Shown: piece by piece, positions 16,501-22,820 of the stretch | Numbering within the stretch: position 1 is the first letter of the stretch | How the letters are laid out: each line of letters opens with the position of its first letter | Virus record (IMG/VR): IMGVR_UViG_3300048823_000351 | Coordinates: 1 to 38,804 of that record | Source: a virus | Reading direction: 5' to 3' (one strand) | Length of the DNA: 38,804 bases | The notes under the pieces: model-generated | The model's database searches: none | Told to the model about the DNA's origin: nothing | What the model saw: the letters and a program-made list of their open reading frames with translations, nothing else | Translations under genes and position numbers: made by a program

Positions 16501-17057
16501 GCACGAAACGGGATCGGGTATTCAACGGGCTCACGATAAAGCGGATCAGCCAGGGCGAACGGAAACACGGTGTCCTCTATGCGCTTGCGCCGGTGAATGG
16601 CAGCAACCCGCCAAACGGGGCGTCGCCTCGCGGCCCGGATCTCCTCGACTTCTTGGAGGGGAACGTTGGAGACGTGGAGGGGAACGTTGCCGACAAACGT
16701 TCCCCTTCGCTCGACCCAATAGATCCAATCACTTCCAGAGATTTGGGGAACGTGGGGAACGTGGGGAACCTTATTCCTTCCTCGCGCGAAGAGAATTCTC
16801 TCTCTCACACATACACACGTACCCACGAGAGTGTGCGCCACGCGAATGACGAGAGCTCGGAAAACGTTCCCCACGTTCCCCACGTTCCCCTGAAGTCTGC
16901 AACCGAAACAAAAGACAGCGCTTCTGTTAGGGGAACGTTTGACGCCAACGTTCCCCTGACGTTCCCCAGAGGTTCCCCGCCAAGTTCCCCGACCGACGGT
17001 CCGGGCGCGATTGATCTGGCCACGCTGCCGGATGACGACGGTGCCCTACCTCCATGA
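13533..17057 (+). CDS. Phage primase fused to a helicase-like ATPase
   Basis: A 1174-residue replication protein starting at GTG 13533 (GTGA overlap). The N-terminus is a DnaG-type CHC2 zinc finger (C44-x2-H47 and C66-x2-C69, after C42). A primase region follows, with a Toprim domain at about 288-350: ITEGVTD with Glu296 and the QDNE acidic pair near 342. After a linker, the second half has a P-loop EAPTQGSGKG (Lys737), a Walker B-like PIILLDNL and WLMTGNNPRL, as in AAA/helicase-type phage proteins. The last about 150 residues are low complexity with GNV and VPH repeats, produced by a DNA repeat array in this part of the gene. The protein would prime and unwind the phage genome. No phage DNA polymerase is visible, so the host polymerase is presumably used. 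Confidence 0.88.
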   Translation: MIAPPVDVHTYYRQVTDVDIGEIARELLGERITQESRQTLFCDCPNHRSQSHRSLHVWRDKQGWFCHACGTGGDVLQLVEFVRFGVVTRGQSGSMPDSHRQARDFLAARVRLPPLSKLASGSPEEAEEAHQLTLRVREALTAFADVYHQRLVGNPEVLAWFRGKYGISEETISRLQIGYAENGLPSVARTLMDGPGAFTMRELAATSVFRPTAQDGLVPFFDGRIVFPYWSRGHVVFMIGRRTPWTPDHEWEKSKYKKLAIRNDRNNSHVSPFIRNDVLYNEDVLLSRPERVIITEGVTDCISLMEHGFPVVSPVTVQIREADWERLLPKLAGVKTVYICQDNEISEAGMQGALKTARILAQHGIATRVAVLPLGKKQQAARETLASLPDGSAEADALMADAKIDVNEFFASGKTAADFEAILAAAQTPLELAISKLSTETPDADLSRLLAPILSEAGRLDPIEQDRHLRLIQTRCGKVRMPVATLRKQLKVVEIARPRGRSGGFGGAGRPEAEQSGGPESTTLRGIQVNNRQLRDIIADAWTAIHTINDAKAPGGTEQPFLFQNGGALVRIAGTDVHTRLEALGDTAMYGILARSANWQNVTEEAVTAAPPSRDTARDMLVNPDPGLPPLDSVVRTPTFGKDATLITASGYHRTDALWMFRDDSLKVPEVSTSPSREEVGCARALLVDELLVDFPFVRDSDRAHAIAAILLPFLRRMIAGLAPIHLIEAPTQGSGKGLLASLISIVSTGLAAEGRTVPENEDEVRKMITAELVTGRPIILLDNLSEKRVLESSALASVVTVPYWTDRLLGESEMLHLRNNALWLMTGNNPRLSAELSRRCIRLRIDPRIDMPWLRGGFRHALITEWAQENRSALVHAALTLIQAWIVAGQPLHKTRLGSFEKWSEVMGGVLEVAGIPGFLGNLNELYEASDSDGQMWREFTATWWDAYREEPKKVSDLTQFCEERDLMLTVRGDGSARSQQTRLGKALGTKRDRVFNGLTIKRISQGERKHGVLYALAPVNGSNPPNGASPRGPDLLDFLEGNVGDVEGNVADKRSPSLDPIDPITSRDLGNVGNVGNLIPSSREENSLSHTYTRTHESVRHANDESSENVPHVPHVPLKSATETKDSASVRGTFDANVPLTFPRGSPPSSPTDGPGAIDLATLPDDDGALPP
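16658..16990. repeat. Iteron-like array of GGGGAACGT, candidate origin
   Basis: Within 333 bp there are eleven copies of GGGGAACGT (T) in both orientations plus about three degenerate ones. Forward copies: 16658, 16679 (21 bp apart), 16745, 16754 and 16930, with a degenerate copy at 16763. Reverse copies (AACGTTCCCC or ACGTTCCCC): 16696, 16863, 16873, 16882, 16947 and 16959, with degenerate ones at 16971 and 16983. The 25-bp arms 16745-16769 and 16866-16890 are perfect inverted repeats separated by 96 bp that include an A+T- and CT/CA-rich stretch. This is the look of a replication origin placed inside a replication gene, but the 9-bp period also keeps the reading frame, so a protein-level explanation exists. 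Confidence 0.7.
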
Positions 17058-17118
17058 CCCGGTTTGCATCGAAGCGCGACACCGGACCTTCAAGTTCAAA
17101 ACAGGAGATGACGTATGA
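17032..17118 (+). CDS. Possible 28-residue small protein
   Basis: Frame 1 from ATG 17032 (or GTG 17041) encodes 28 residues with a protein-like pattern (YLHDPVCIEARHRTFKFKTG). It overlaps the primase 3' end and its TGA overlaps the ATG of the next gene (ATGA at 17115), the same junction style used throughout this operon. No ribosome-binding site is obvious. It may be real or chance; the downstream gene's AGGAG lies inside it. Confidence 0.3.
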   Translation: MTTVPYLHDPVCIEARHRTFKFKTGDDV

Positions 17119-17846
17119 GCGTCGCAGTGCCGGAGCAGTGTGCCCGATCCGCCTCGGTGGCACCGGGGAGTCTGTTCGTGGCGACATCCCTCCATGTCTG
17201 GTTCACCGGCGAGCCGGATCGGTTCGCCCGCGACTTCCAGATCGACGACACGGTGTACCGGCGGCTCGATTCCGAGTATTACGCCTGGCTGCGGTCGCGA
17301 ATGGTGCTGGCCAAAAAGGCCGCGACCGCCGGACAACTCGACACGGCCGCATTCGAAGACCTGCGCGTGCGGTTCAATGCCGTGCACCAGTGGGCCGTTG
17401 AGCACTTCGGCGAGGATGAACTGCTGGCGGCGGTGCGGACCGTTCGTGCCGGCGACTACAAGCCGCCCGTAGCCGAGGATGAAGGGACGGGCGTTCCTGT
17501 GCCGGGCGTGCGCAAATCCGCCGCCGACGAGATCTCGGCAGAGGCTATGGCCCTGGTCGATTCGATCAGCGAGGATGCCCTTTCGCTCGGCTGGAAACGT
17601 CAAAGGCTCTATGCCGCTGGCAGTAGCCGTGTTTTCGCCCCTGATCGCGGCCTTGTCTGCTTTCTGAAGCCCGGCGACCGGCTTGGCGAAGTCACGCTCC
17701 AGTCCATCGAGATCATTCACCCTCTGCCGTCGGAGGTGCGCCATCGATTCTACAACCCGGATGTGGACCAACCGTGGGTGAAGAAAATTGACGGAGCCGC
17801 TCAGAAAAGCGAAAATCCATCGTGCCCTCCGGGTATTAGTAGATGA
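17115..17846 (+). CDS. Unknown early protein
   Basis: A 243-residue protein begins at ATG 17115 with AGGAG at 17103-17107. The N-terminal half has helical segments (FARDFQIDDTVYRRLDSEYYAWLRSRMVLAKKAATAG; short motif shown only for orientation: YYAWLRSRM) and AVHQWAVEHFG. The C-terminal part reads like a small beta domain (RVFAPDRGLVCFLKPGDRLGEV: key residues R, F and the GDR turn). I do not recognise a family. It follows the primase and precedes several small genes, so it is probably an early accessory protein. Confidence 0.6.
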   Translation: MSVAVPEQCARSASVAPGSLFVATSLHVWFTGEPDRFARDFQIDDTVYRRLDSEYYAWLRSRMVLAKKAATAGQLDTAAFEDLRVRFNAVHQWAVEHFGEDELLAAVRTVRAGDYKPPVAEDEGTGVPVPGVRKSAADEISAEAMALVDSISEDALSLGWKRQRLYAAGSSRVFAPDRGLVCFLKPGDRLGEVTLQSIEIIHPLPSEVRHRFYNPDVDQPWVKKIDGAAQKSENPSCPPGISR

Positions 17847-17956
17847 AGCGTCGGTTCGGACGACCAGCGCCAAGCGCACTCCCCGAAAGATCCCTTCCCG
17901 TGCTGTAACTCCCTGCGGGCATACCCGCAATCCCATCTGGGCTTCACGCGAGAGCC
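17847..17956 (+). other. Short intergenic gap with hairpin
   Basis: This 110-bp gap holds a 21-codon ORF starting in an ATGA overlap at 17843 (MKRRFGRPAPSAL...) that I cannot confirm, and a perfect hairpin TGCGGG-CATA-CCCGCA at 17914-17929 with no T-run after it. It may be a weak regulatory or processing hairpin inside the operon. Nothing else is evident. Confidence 0.3.
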
Positions 17957-18283
17957 ATGCGCAAAAATATCCGAATCGAAAACCCGGTGTCCGGGTGTGG
18001 ATTCACATCGAAGAATCGTGCCAAACGCTTCGTGGCCCAGGGCCGCGCGGAGTGGGTGCAGGCCGGAGTCTCCATCCGGTTTGTCCAATCCGACCATCGG
18101 CACAGCTCAGCACAGAAGTCTGTGGACGCGACGCGCTGGTCGTATGATCGGGCGGCGAACACCGGCATGGCACAGATCGCGGAGTTGGCGAACCTGCCGA
18201 TGATCATGCCCGGTGTTGCCCTGGGAATTGGCCGACGCAAGGGTGCCAGCAGACACACATTCCTGGCGACTGAGGGTTGCTGA
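17957..18283 (+). CDS. Small unknown phage protein
   Basis: The 108-residue product starts MRKNIRIENPVSG and contains a basic stretch (TSKNRAKRFVAQGRAEWV) followed by VSIRFVQSDHRH; it ends with GRRKGASRHTFLATEG. Proteins of this general look are common as unnamed genes in acidobacterial and related prophages in my memory, but no function is known. Only a weak GAGAG precedes the ATG. The stop overlaps the following small ORF region. Confidence 0.65.
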   Translation: MRKNIRIENPVSGCGFTSKNRAKRFVAQGRAEWVQAGVSIRFVQSDHRHSSAQKSVDATRWSYDRAANTGMAQIAELANLPMIMPGVALGIGRRKGASRHTFLATEGC

Positions 18284-18356
18284 TGCGGGCGACTTCAAAA
18301 CTTTTGAAGTCACCCCGCCGCCAAAGTACCCGCCGCCGAAATGGGTGGACCCATGA
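18243..18356 (+). CDS. Possible 37-residue Pro/Lys-rich small protein
   Basis: From GTG 18243, this frame encodes 37 residues ending in DFKTFEVTPPPKYPPPKWVD, a natural-looking peptide tail. It overlaps the preceding gene by 41 bp and its stop overlaps the ATG of the next gene (ATGA at 18353), as in neighbouring junctions. No good ribosome-binding site is seen. A competing 27-residue ORF from ATG 18283 is basic and less convincing. Confidence 0.35.
   Translation: MPADTHSWRLRVADAGDFKTFEVTPPPKYPPPKWVDP
18292..18310. repeat. 19-bp palindrome ACTTCAAAA-C-TTTTGAAGT
   Basis: This inverted repeat has perfect 9-bp arms and a one-base centre. A near copy with two changes lies at 7141-7159 inside the ParB-like gene. 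It could be a binding site for a dimeric phage protein, or a chance similarity between two Lys/Phe-rich coding stretches. Confidence 0.4.
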
Positions 18357-18541
18357 GGGCACGTAAGAACGGCAAGGGCGGCAAGCATGTCGCGATCCAG
18401 CGCGGGCTCAGGCCAACCGGCAGCGGCTGGCCGTTCCGCCGCGAACTTCGGGAACTGGCGTCGATGTGTTTCGGTGGACGCCGGGGGCCAACACCGCCGA
18501 CCAACCGCCCCGTGAAGGAGCCAAAGCCATGCCAAGCGTGA
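18353..18541 (+). CDS. Small basic protein
   Basis: A 62-residue Arg/Lys/Gly-rich protein (RARKNGKGGKHVAIQRG) starts at ATG 18353 in an ATGA overlap with the previous small ORF and overlaps the next gene by 13 bp. It contains the helix PFRRELRELASMCFGGRRG and a Pro-rich tail. It could bind nucleic acid by charge, but there is no recognisable domain. An in-frame ATG at 18341 would add four residues; 18353 is preferred because of the junction pattern. Confidence 0.5.
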   Translation: MRARKNGKGGKHVAIQRGLRPTGSGWPFRRELRELASMCFGGRRGPTPPTNRPVKEPKPCQA

Positions 18542-18819
18542 TCACCCCCGAGGTCCTTGCGGAGCGCGTTTGCAGGACGCTCGACCTACCTGCCAAGGAC
18601 CACGCCGAGAACTTGACCGAGATCCTGCGGGCGGCACTCACCGAGGCGCGCGACCAGGCGATCGGGGCGGCAAAGGCCGTCAGCCTGGAGATCGCGGAGG
18701 ACGAGGCCGAGCGATGCCGCAGCGTAGGGGCGACGGTGGCGCAGCAGACGGCGCTGACCATCGCGGCGCGGATTCGCAAACGGCATGTCGAGGTGGCCCG
18801 CAGCAATTCAGGGACCTGA
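18529..18819 (+). CDS. Small helical unknown protein
   Basis: The 96-residue product starts at ATG 18529 with GAAGGAG at 18514-18520, a strong site that excludes the earlier in-frame ATG at 18466. It is almost entirely helical and acidic-then-basic (LTEILRAALTEARDQAIGAA, AAKAVSLEIAEDEAERCR, then RIRKRHVEVARS), like a coiled-coil or small oligomeric protein. No family is recognised. It is the last gene of the early run before the methyltransferase block. Confidence 0.65.
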   Translation: MPSVITPEVLAERVCRTLDLPAKDHAENLTEILRAALTEARDQAIGAAKAVSLEIAEDEAERCRSVGATVAQQTALTIAARIRKRHVEVARSNSGT

Positions 18820-18877
18820 TCGGGCAGCGGCGGCCGCGGCTTGAAATGTTGCGCAGTTCGCCTAGTTACATGGGTTT

Positions 18878-20371
18878 ATGCAGGTTGTCACTTCAGGTTG
18901 TCACCCCTGCAGTGAGCCGCTTGGCCAGCCGCCAGCTTGGATTTCTTTGACTTACGGCAGCGTATGTTCGGGCATTGAGGCGGTGACCGTGGCTTGGAAG
19001 CCGCTGGGCTTCCGGCCGGCATGGTTTGCCGAGATCGACTCGTTTTGCTCCGCGCTGCTGGCGCACCGCTACCCGGACGTTCCCAACCTTGGCAACTTCA
19101 CGACGATCAAAGGAAGCTGCGCTCCAATCGACGTTCTGGCCGGAGGAACTCCCTGCCAGTCCTTCTCCCTCGCCGGAAGACGTGGCGGCCTGGAGGATGC
19201 GCGTGGCAACCTGGCCATCGAGTTTTGCCGGCTTGCTGGCCGACTGCGGCCTCGGTGGATCGTCTGGGAAAACGTCCCCGGTGTCCTGTCCTCGAACGGC
19301 GGGCGGGACTTTGGCTCCATCGTCGGGGCGCTGGCGAAACTCGGGTATGGTTGCGCCTGGCGAGTGCTGGACGCTCAGTTCCTCGGAGTGCCCCAGCGAC
19401 GCCGTCGCGTCTTCGTTGTCGGACATCTTGGAGACTGGCGACGTGCCGCGGCGGTACTTCTTGAGCGCGAAGGCCTGTGCCGGGATACTCCGGCGCGCCG
19501 CAAAACGCGCCAGGAAGTTGCCGCCCTTACTGCGGATGGCGTTGGAACATGTGGCGCGGATGACAACCAGGCCCAGGCCGGCCACCTGATTCCATTCGGG
19601 GGCAACAACACATCGGGGTCGATCGACGTGGCGACCGCGTGCAATGCCCACGGCGGCAGCATGCGGATGGATTTCGAGACGGAAACGTTTTGCGTCGAGG
19701 TTGCGCATACGCTCCGAGGCGAAGGGATGGATGCCAGCGAGGACGGAAGCGGCCGTGGCGTCCCGATTGTACCGGTCGGGTTCTCGTGCAAGGACGGTGG
19801 ATCCGACGCACTCGAAGACCTTGCGCCGACCATGCGGGCGATGGGCCATCGGTGCTCCCATCCAAATGCCGGCGGGCAGATCGCAGTCGCATTCCGGGGA
19901 TTCGGGCAGGACGGATTCGCGCCAAGTGAGATCGCGCCACCGGTACTCGCCAGCGATGGCGGTTCGGTGGGCCCGCCAGTGGTTTTCGAATCCCGTTTTG
20001 CGCGGAACGGGCGCGGCGCTCCCGATATCGTTGCGCCCCCGCTGAAAGCGCAGTCTGGCGGGTCTGGGCGCGGCGACGGTGCGCCGCTGCTGGTTACGTG
20101 GGTTGCGGTCCGAAGGCTCACGGCGCGCGAGTGCGAGCGTCTCCAGGGACTGCCGGACGATTACACGCTGCTCCCCCACTACCGGCGAAGGCTTCGCGTG
20201 GATGAGATCGCTGAAATGGCCGCTTACCTCGGCATCCCGCTCGAGGAAGCGCGGAGAGTGGGCGTGACGCCGGATGGCCCACGTTACAAGGCCATCGGGA
20301 ATTCGATGGCAGTGCCCGTGATGCGGTGGATCGGAAGGCGAATTCAGGTAGTGGATGGAATCCGTGGCTGA
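18878..20371 (+). CDS. C5-cytosine DNA methyltransferase
   Basis: The enzyme transfers a methyl group from S-adenosylmethionine to C5 of cytosine. From ATG 18878 it has 497 residues; a TTG at 18947 just before LTYGSVCSGIE may be the better start, because no ribosome-binding site precedes 18878. Motif I YGSVCSGIEAV (about 26-35), motif IV GGTPCQSFS with Cys93, motif VI WENVPG (131-133) and motif VIII GVPQRRRR (about 171-177) are complete. Motifs IX-X appear as LTARECERLQGLPDDY and YKAIGNSMAVPV. The variable target-recognition region (about 200-400) has repeating Gly/Asp-rich phrases. It is the first of three methyltransferases and likely shields phage DNA from host restriction. No matching endonuclease is present. 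Confidence 0.92.
   Translation: MQVVTSGCHPCSEPLGQPPAWISLTYGSVCSGIEAVTVAWKPLGFRPAWFAEIDSFCSALLAHRYPDVPNLGNFTTIKGSCAPIDVLAGGTPCQSFSLAGRRGGLEDARGNLAIEFCRLAGRLRPRWIVWENVPGVLSSNGGRDFGSIVGALAKLGYGCAWRVLDAQFLGVPQRRRRVFVVGHLGDWRRAAAVLLEREGLCRDTPARRKTRQEVAALTADGVGTCGADDNQAQAGHLIPFGGNNTSGSIDVATACNAHGGSMRMDFETETFCVEVAHTLRGEGMDASEDGSGRGVPIVPVGFSCKDGGSDALEDLAPTMRAMGHRCSHPNAGGQIAVAFRGFGQDGFAPSEIAPPVLASDGGSVGPPVVFESRFARNGRGAPDIVAPPLKAQSGGSGRGDGAPLLVTWVAVRRLTARECERLQGLPDDYTLLPHYRRRLRVDEIAEMAAYLGIPLEEARRVGVTPDGPRYKAIGNSMAVPVMRWIGRRIQVVDGIRG
18881..18904 (+). repeat. Tandem direct repeat CAGGTTGTCAC
   Basis: Two copies of CAGGTTGTCAC, 13 bp apart (18881-18891 and 18894-18904), lie at the very start of the methyltransferase ORF. 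If the real start is TTG 18947, these would be upstream non-coding sites, for example for autoregulation by the enzyme. They contain a GTCAC half-site like the arms of the paired palindromes at 5337-5456. Confidence 0.35.
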
Positions 20372-21932
20372 GAGCCGTGTCCCGCCTGCCATGGCGCGGC
20401 GAATCGAACTGTGGCCCGTTGAGCGGCTGGTGCCATACGCCAGGAATGCGCGGACGCATTCCGACGATCAGATTGCCCAGATTGCGGCGAGCATCGTGGA
20501 GTTCGGGTTCAACAATCCGGTCCTGGTGGACACCAACGCCGGCATCATCGCTGGCCACGGTCGCCTGTTGGCCGCGCGGAAGTTGCGGCTGGAACGCGTG
20601 CCAGTGGTCGTGCTCGATCACCTCAGCGAGACGCAGAAGCGTGCGTACATACTCGCGGACAACCGGATCAGTGAGAACGCCGGGTGGGACGAAGATACGC
20701 TGGCGGCGGAACTCGGGGAACTGCAAGCCGCCGATTGGCGGCTCGATCTGCTGGGCTTCTCCGAGGAGGAACTGGCCAAGCTCCTGGCCGATGCCGAACC
20801 TGCGGCAGAGTCGGCTGGCGCGGCGGAAGAAGAAATCCCCGAGACGCCGGTTGAGCCGGTAACGCGGGCCGGAGACGTCTGGTTGATCGGAAAGCACCGG
20901 CTGATCTGCGGGGACTGCCGCGATCATGGGACGCGCACGCGACTGTTCGACGGGCACAAGGCGAACGTAGTGATTACGTCGCCGCCGTACGCCACGCAGC
21001 GCGAGTATGACCCATCCAGCGGCTTCAAGCCGGTGCCGCCGGAAGAGTACGTGGAATGGTTCCGCGCGGTGGCCAGCGGCGTCGAGTCAGTCCTGGCGCC
21101 GGACGGTTCCTACTTCCTGAACATCAAGGCGCACGCCGATGAGGGCGAGCGAAATCTCTACGTGATGGATCTGGTGCTGGCGCACCGGCGGCAGTGGGGC
21201 TGGCGCTTTGTCGACGAATTCTGCTGGCGCAAAACCGACAACGGTGTGCCGGGCGGTTGGGGAAATCGATTCAAGAACGCGTTCGAGCCCATCTACCATT
21301 TCTGCCGGCAGCAGCAGATCAAGTTCCGGCCCAAGGCGGTCGGTCACGAGTCGGATGACTGCTTCGATTACAACCCGAACAACCCGAAATCGACTTCCGG
21401 CAGTGGCTTGCTGGGCACGGGGCCGCGTGGAGCAGCAGCCGATGGCGGGAAGAACCAGAGCGCCTGGCAGCGGAGCCGGAGCAGCCTGTCCGATGATTCC
21501 GAAGGCCGCCACGCCGGTGTCGCGCGGCCTTCCAACGTCATTGAGGTCCGCACCGAGTCCGGTCAGGGATCGCACTCCGCTCCGTTCCCACGCCCGCTCG
21601 TCGAGTTCTTCCTGCTGGCATTCAGCGATGCTGGCGACGTGGTGTTCGATCCGTTCATGGGGTCCGGAACCACGATGGCCGCTGCGGCGTTGTTGGAACG
21701 CGTTGGCTATGGCTGTGAAATCAGCCCCGCTTACTGCGACGTGATCCTGCGCCGAATCATGAACCTGACAGGTGAGACGGCGATGCTCGCGGAAACGAGA
21801 GAGACATTCGCTGCGGCCGCAGAGTCGCGCGGCGTGCCCGTCGACCAGGCTTTGAACCCGAAGCAACAGGACTCGCGGGCCATCAAACATCGCGGCCCGA
21901 ATCCGTTCTACGGACCTAAGAAGCCATCCTGA
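20355..21932 (+). CDS. ParB-domain / DNA methyltransferase fusion (SPPY type)
   Basis: A 525-residue two-domain protein overlapping the C5 enzyme by 17 bp. Residues about 18-110 are a ParB-like domain (VERLVPYARNARTH, IIAGHGRLLAARKL, ILADNRI). The beta-class methyltransferase domain follows: motif IV TSPPY at 208-212 and motif I-type DPFMGSGTT near 432-440, with the CEISPAYCDVILRR tail. SPPY is usual for N4-cytosine and some N6-adenine enzymes, so it probably makes N4-methylcytosine or N6-methyladenine. A long insertion (Gly/Ser-rich, about 360-395) may be target-recognition. The ParB part may guide the enzyme to DNA. It is clearly paralogous to the gene at 22821 over its N-terminal half. Confidence 0.88.
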   Translation: MESVAESRVPPAMARRIELWPVERLVPYARNARTHSDDQIAQIAASIVEFGFNNPVLVDTNAGIIAGHGRLLAARKLRLERVPVVVLDHLSETQKRAYILADNRISENAGWDEDTLAAELGELQAADWRLDLLGFSEEELAKLLADAEPAAESAGAAEEEIPETPVEPVTRAGDVWLIGKHRLICGDCRDHGTRTRLFDGHKANVVITSPPYATQREYDPSSGFKPVPPEEYVEWFRAVASGVESVLAPDGSYFLNIKAHADEGERNLYVMDLVLAHRRQWGWRFVDEFCWRKTDNGVPGGWGNRFKNAFEPIYHFCRQQQIKFRPKAVGHESDDCFDYNPNNPKSTSGSGLLGTGPRGAAADGGKNQSAWQRSRSSLSDDSEGRHAGVARPSNVIEVRTESGQGSHSAPFPRPLVEFFLLAFSDAGDVVFDPFMGSGTTMAAAALLERVGYGCEISPAYCDVILRRIMNLTGETAMLAETRETFAAAAESRGVPVDQALNPKQQDSRAIKHRGPNPFYGPKKPS

Positions 21933-22008
21933 CCTCATTTCTTTGAGCGGCCCGGCGATCCGGGCTGCATGACCCAAACGCAACTCCAACCGAAAGGACT
22001 TTTCCCGT

Positions 22009-22524
22009 ATGGCCGAAACCAATCCCAATCTCTCTCCGTGCGTCACCCACCAGCCGAGTTTGCTGGGCGGTGCCGAAAACATCAAGCTGCTCTTCGATGA
22101 AGAGCTCGACAACCGGCGCGAAACCCTGGCGCGGCAGCGCGCCTGGGAAGCAGTCTCGCTGGACTTGGCGCAGACCGCCAGCCGGCGCGCGCAGAACGCG
22201 GCGACCATCGACCACGCCATCAACGCCGGCATCGTGTTGTCCGGCCAGGTCGGCACGACCGAGGGCCAGCAAACGGTATCGCCCGCCGGCACGGCGGCCA
22301 GCGAGACCACCAAGGGTGCCGTCGCCGCCGCCGGAGCTGGCGAAGCGGTTAGCGCCGAGGCCGTCACCGCCAACGTCGCGAACCTGTTCACGTCGCTGAC
22401 GCCGGTGATCGCGAGCGCTTTGGCCGCCGCCATCTCGCAGACCATCGCGGCCCTCGTGCCGGTGGTGGTGACCGCATCCGGAGGGGCGTCGACCCCTTCC
22501 CAGACGCAGGCCAAGGCCGCGTAG
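22009..22524 (+). CDS. Unknown Ala-rich protein with hydrophobic C-terminus
   Basis: This 171-residue protein starts at ATG 22009 after an AAAGGA site. The first half is charged and helical (LLFDEELDNRRETLARQRAW), the middle is Ala/Gly/Thr-rich, and the C-terminal part has one or two hydrophobic stretches (NLFTSLTPVIASALAAAI and TIAALVPVVVTAS) that could enter a membrane. It might be a structural or membrane-active phage protein; I cannot assign it. It is inserted with the next small gene between the two paralogous methyltransferases. Confidence 0.6.
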   Translation: MAETNPNLSPCVTHQPSLLGGAENIKLLFDEELDNRRETLARQRAWEAVSLDLAQTASRRAQNAATIDHAINAGIVLSGQVGTTEGQQTVSPAGTAASETTKGAVAAAGAGEAVSAEAVTANVANLFTSLTPVIASALAAAISQTIAALVPVVVTASGGASTPSQTQAKAA

Positions 22525-22544
22525 ATCTCCCCATACGGGAGATC
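22524..22544 (+). terminator. Hairpin after the Ala-rich protein gene
   Basis: An 8-bp perfect stem GATCTCCC / GGGAGATC with a 5-base loop begins at the stop codon. There is no T-run directly after it, but about 50 bases further the sequence AGGCC...GGCCTTTTC could form a second weak terminator-like structure. It may partly stop transcription or stabilise the upstream mRNA. Confidence 0.35.
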
Positions 22545-22625
22545 CCTACCGGGGGCGGTCGCGGACGCTTCGGCTCCGAGGCCGCCTCCAAGGGCCTTTT
22601 CGTGTGGACCAGAAAGGATAAGACG

Positions 22626-22808
22626 ATGAACTTTTTGCAAATCATTCAAACGATTCTCAGCGTGGCTCCCTCCGGCATTCAGTTGACGCAGGAGGTGGTC
22701 GCGCTCGTGCAGGCCATCGAAGCCGCTTTCACCGCCGGCCAGACTCCGGCGACTCACCAGCAGGCCGTGGCGTCGGCTCTCGGCGCCCACCTTGCCAAGA
22801 CCGCGTAA
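22626..22808 (+). CDS. Small 60-residue hydrophobic/helical protein
   Basis: The ATG at 22626 follows AAAGGA at 22613-22618 by 7 bases. The product (MNFLQIIQTILSVAPSG then QLTQEVVALVQAIEAAF) is helical and amphipathic, with a mildly hydrophobic N-terminus rather than a clear membrane span. The 24 bp upstream in frame (to 22602) is not needed. No known family; its location next to the Ala-rich protein suggests a related role. Confidence 0.6.
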   Translation: MNFLQIIQTILSVAPSGIQLTQEVVALVQAIEAAFTAGQTPATHQQAVASALGAHLAKTA

Positions 22809-22820
22809 CTCCCCACCAAA

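Noticed and set aside
16658-16990. CRISPR array
   Set aside because: Repeats are 9-10 bp, in both orientations, with unequal spacing and inside a coding frame; no cas genes.
17054-17401. ORF starting with ATGA overlap after the primase
   Set aside because: It runs out of frame through the next gene with arginine-rich shadow composition.
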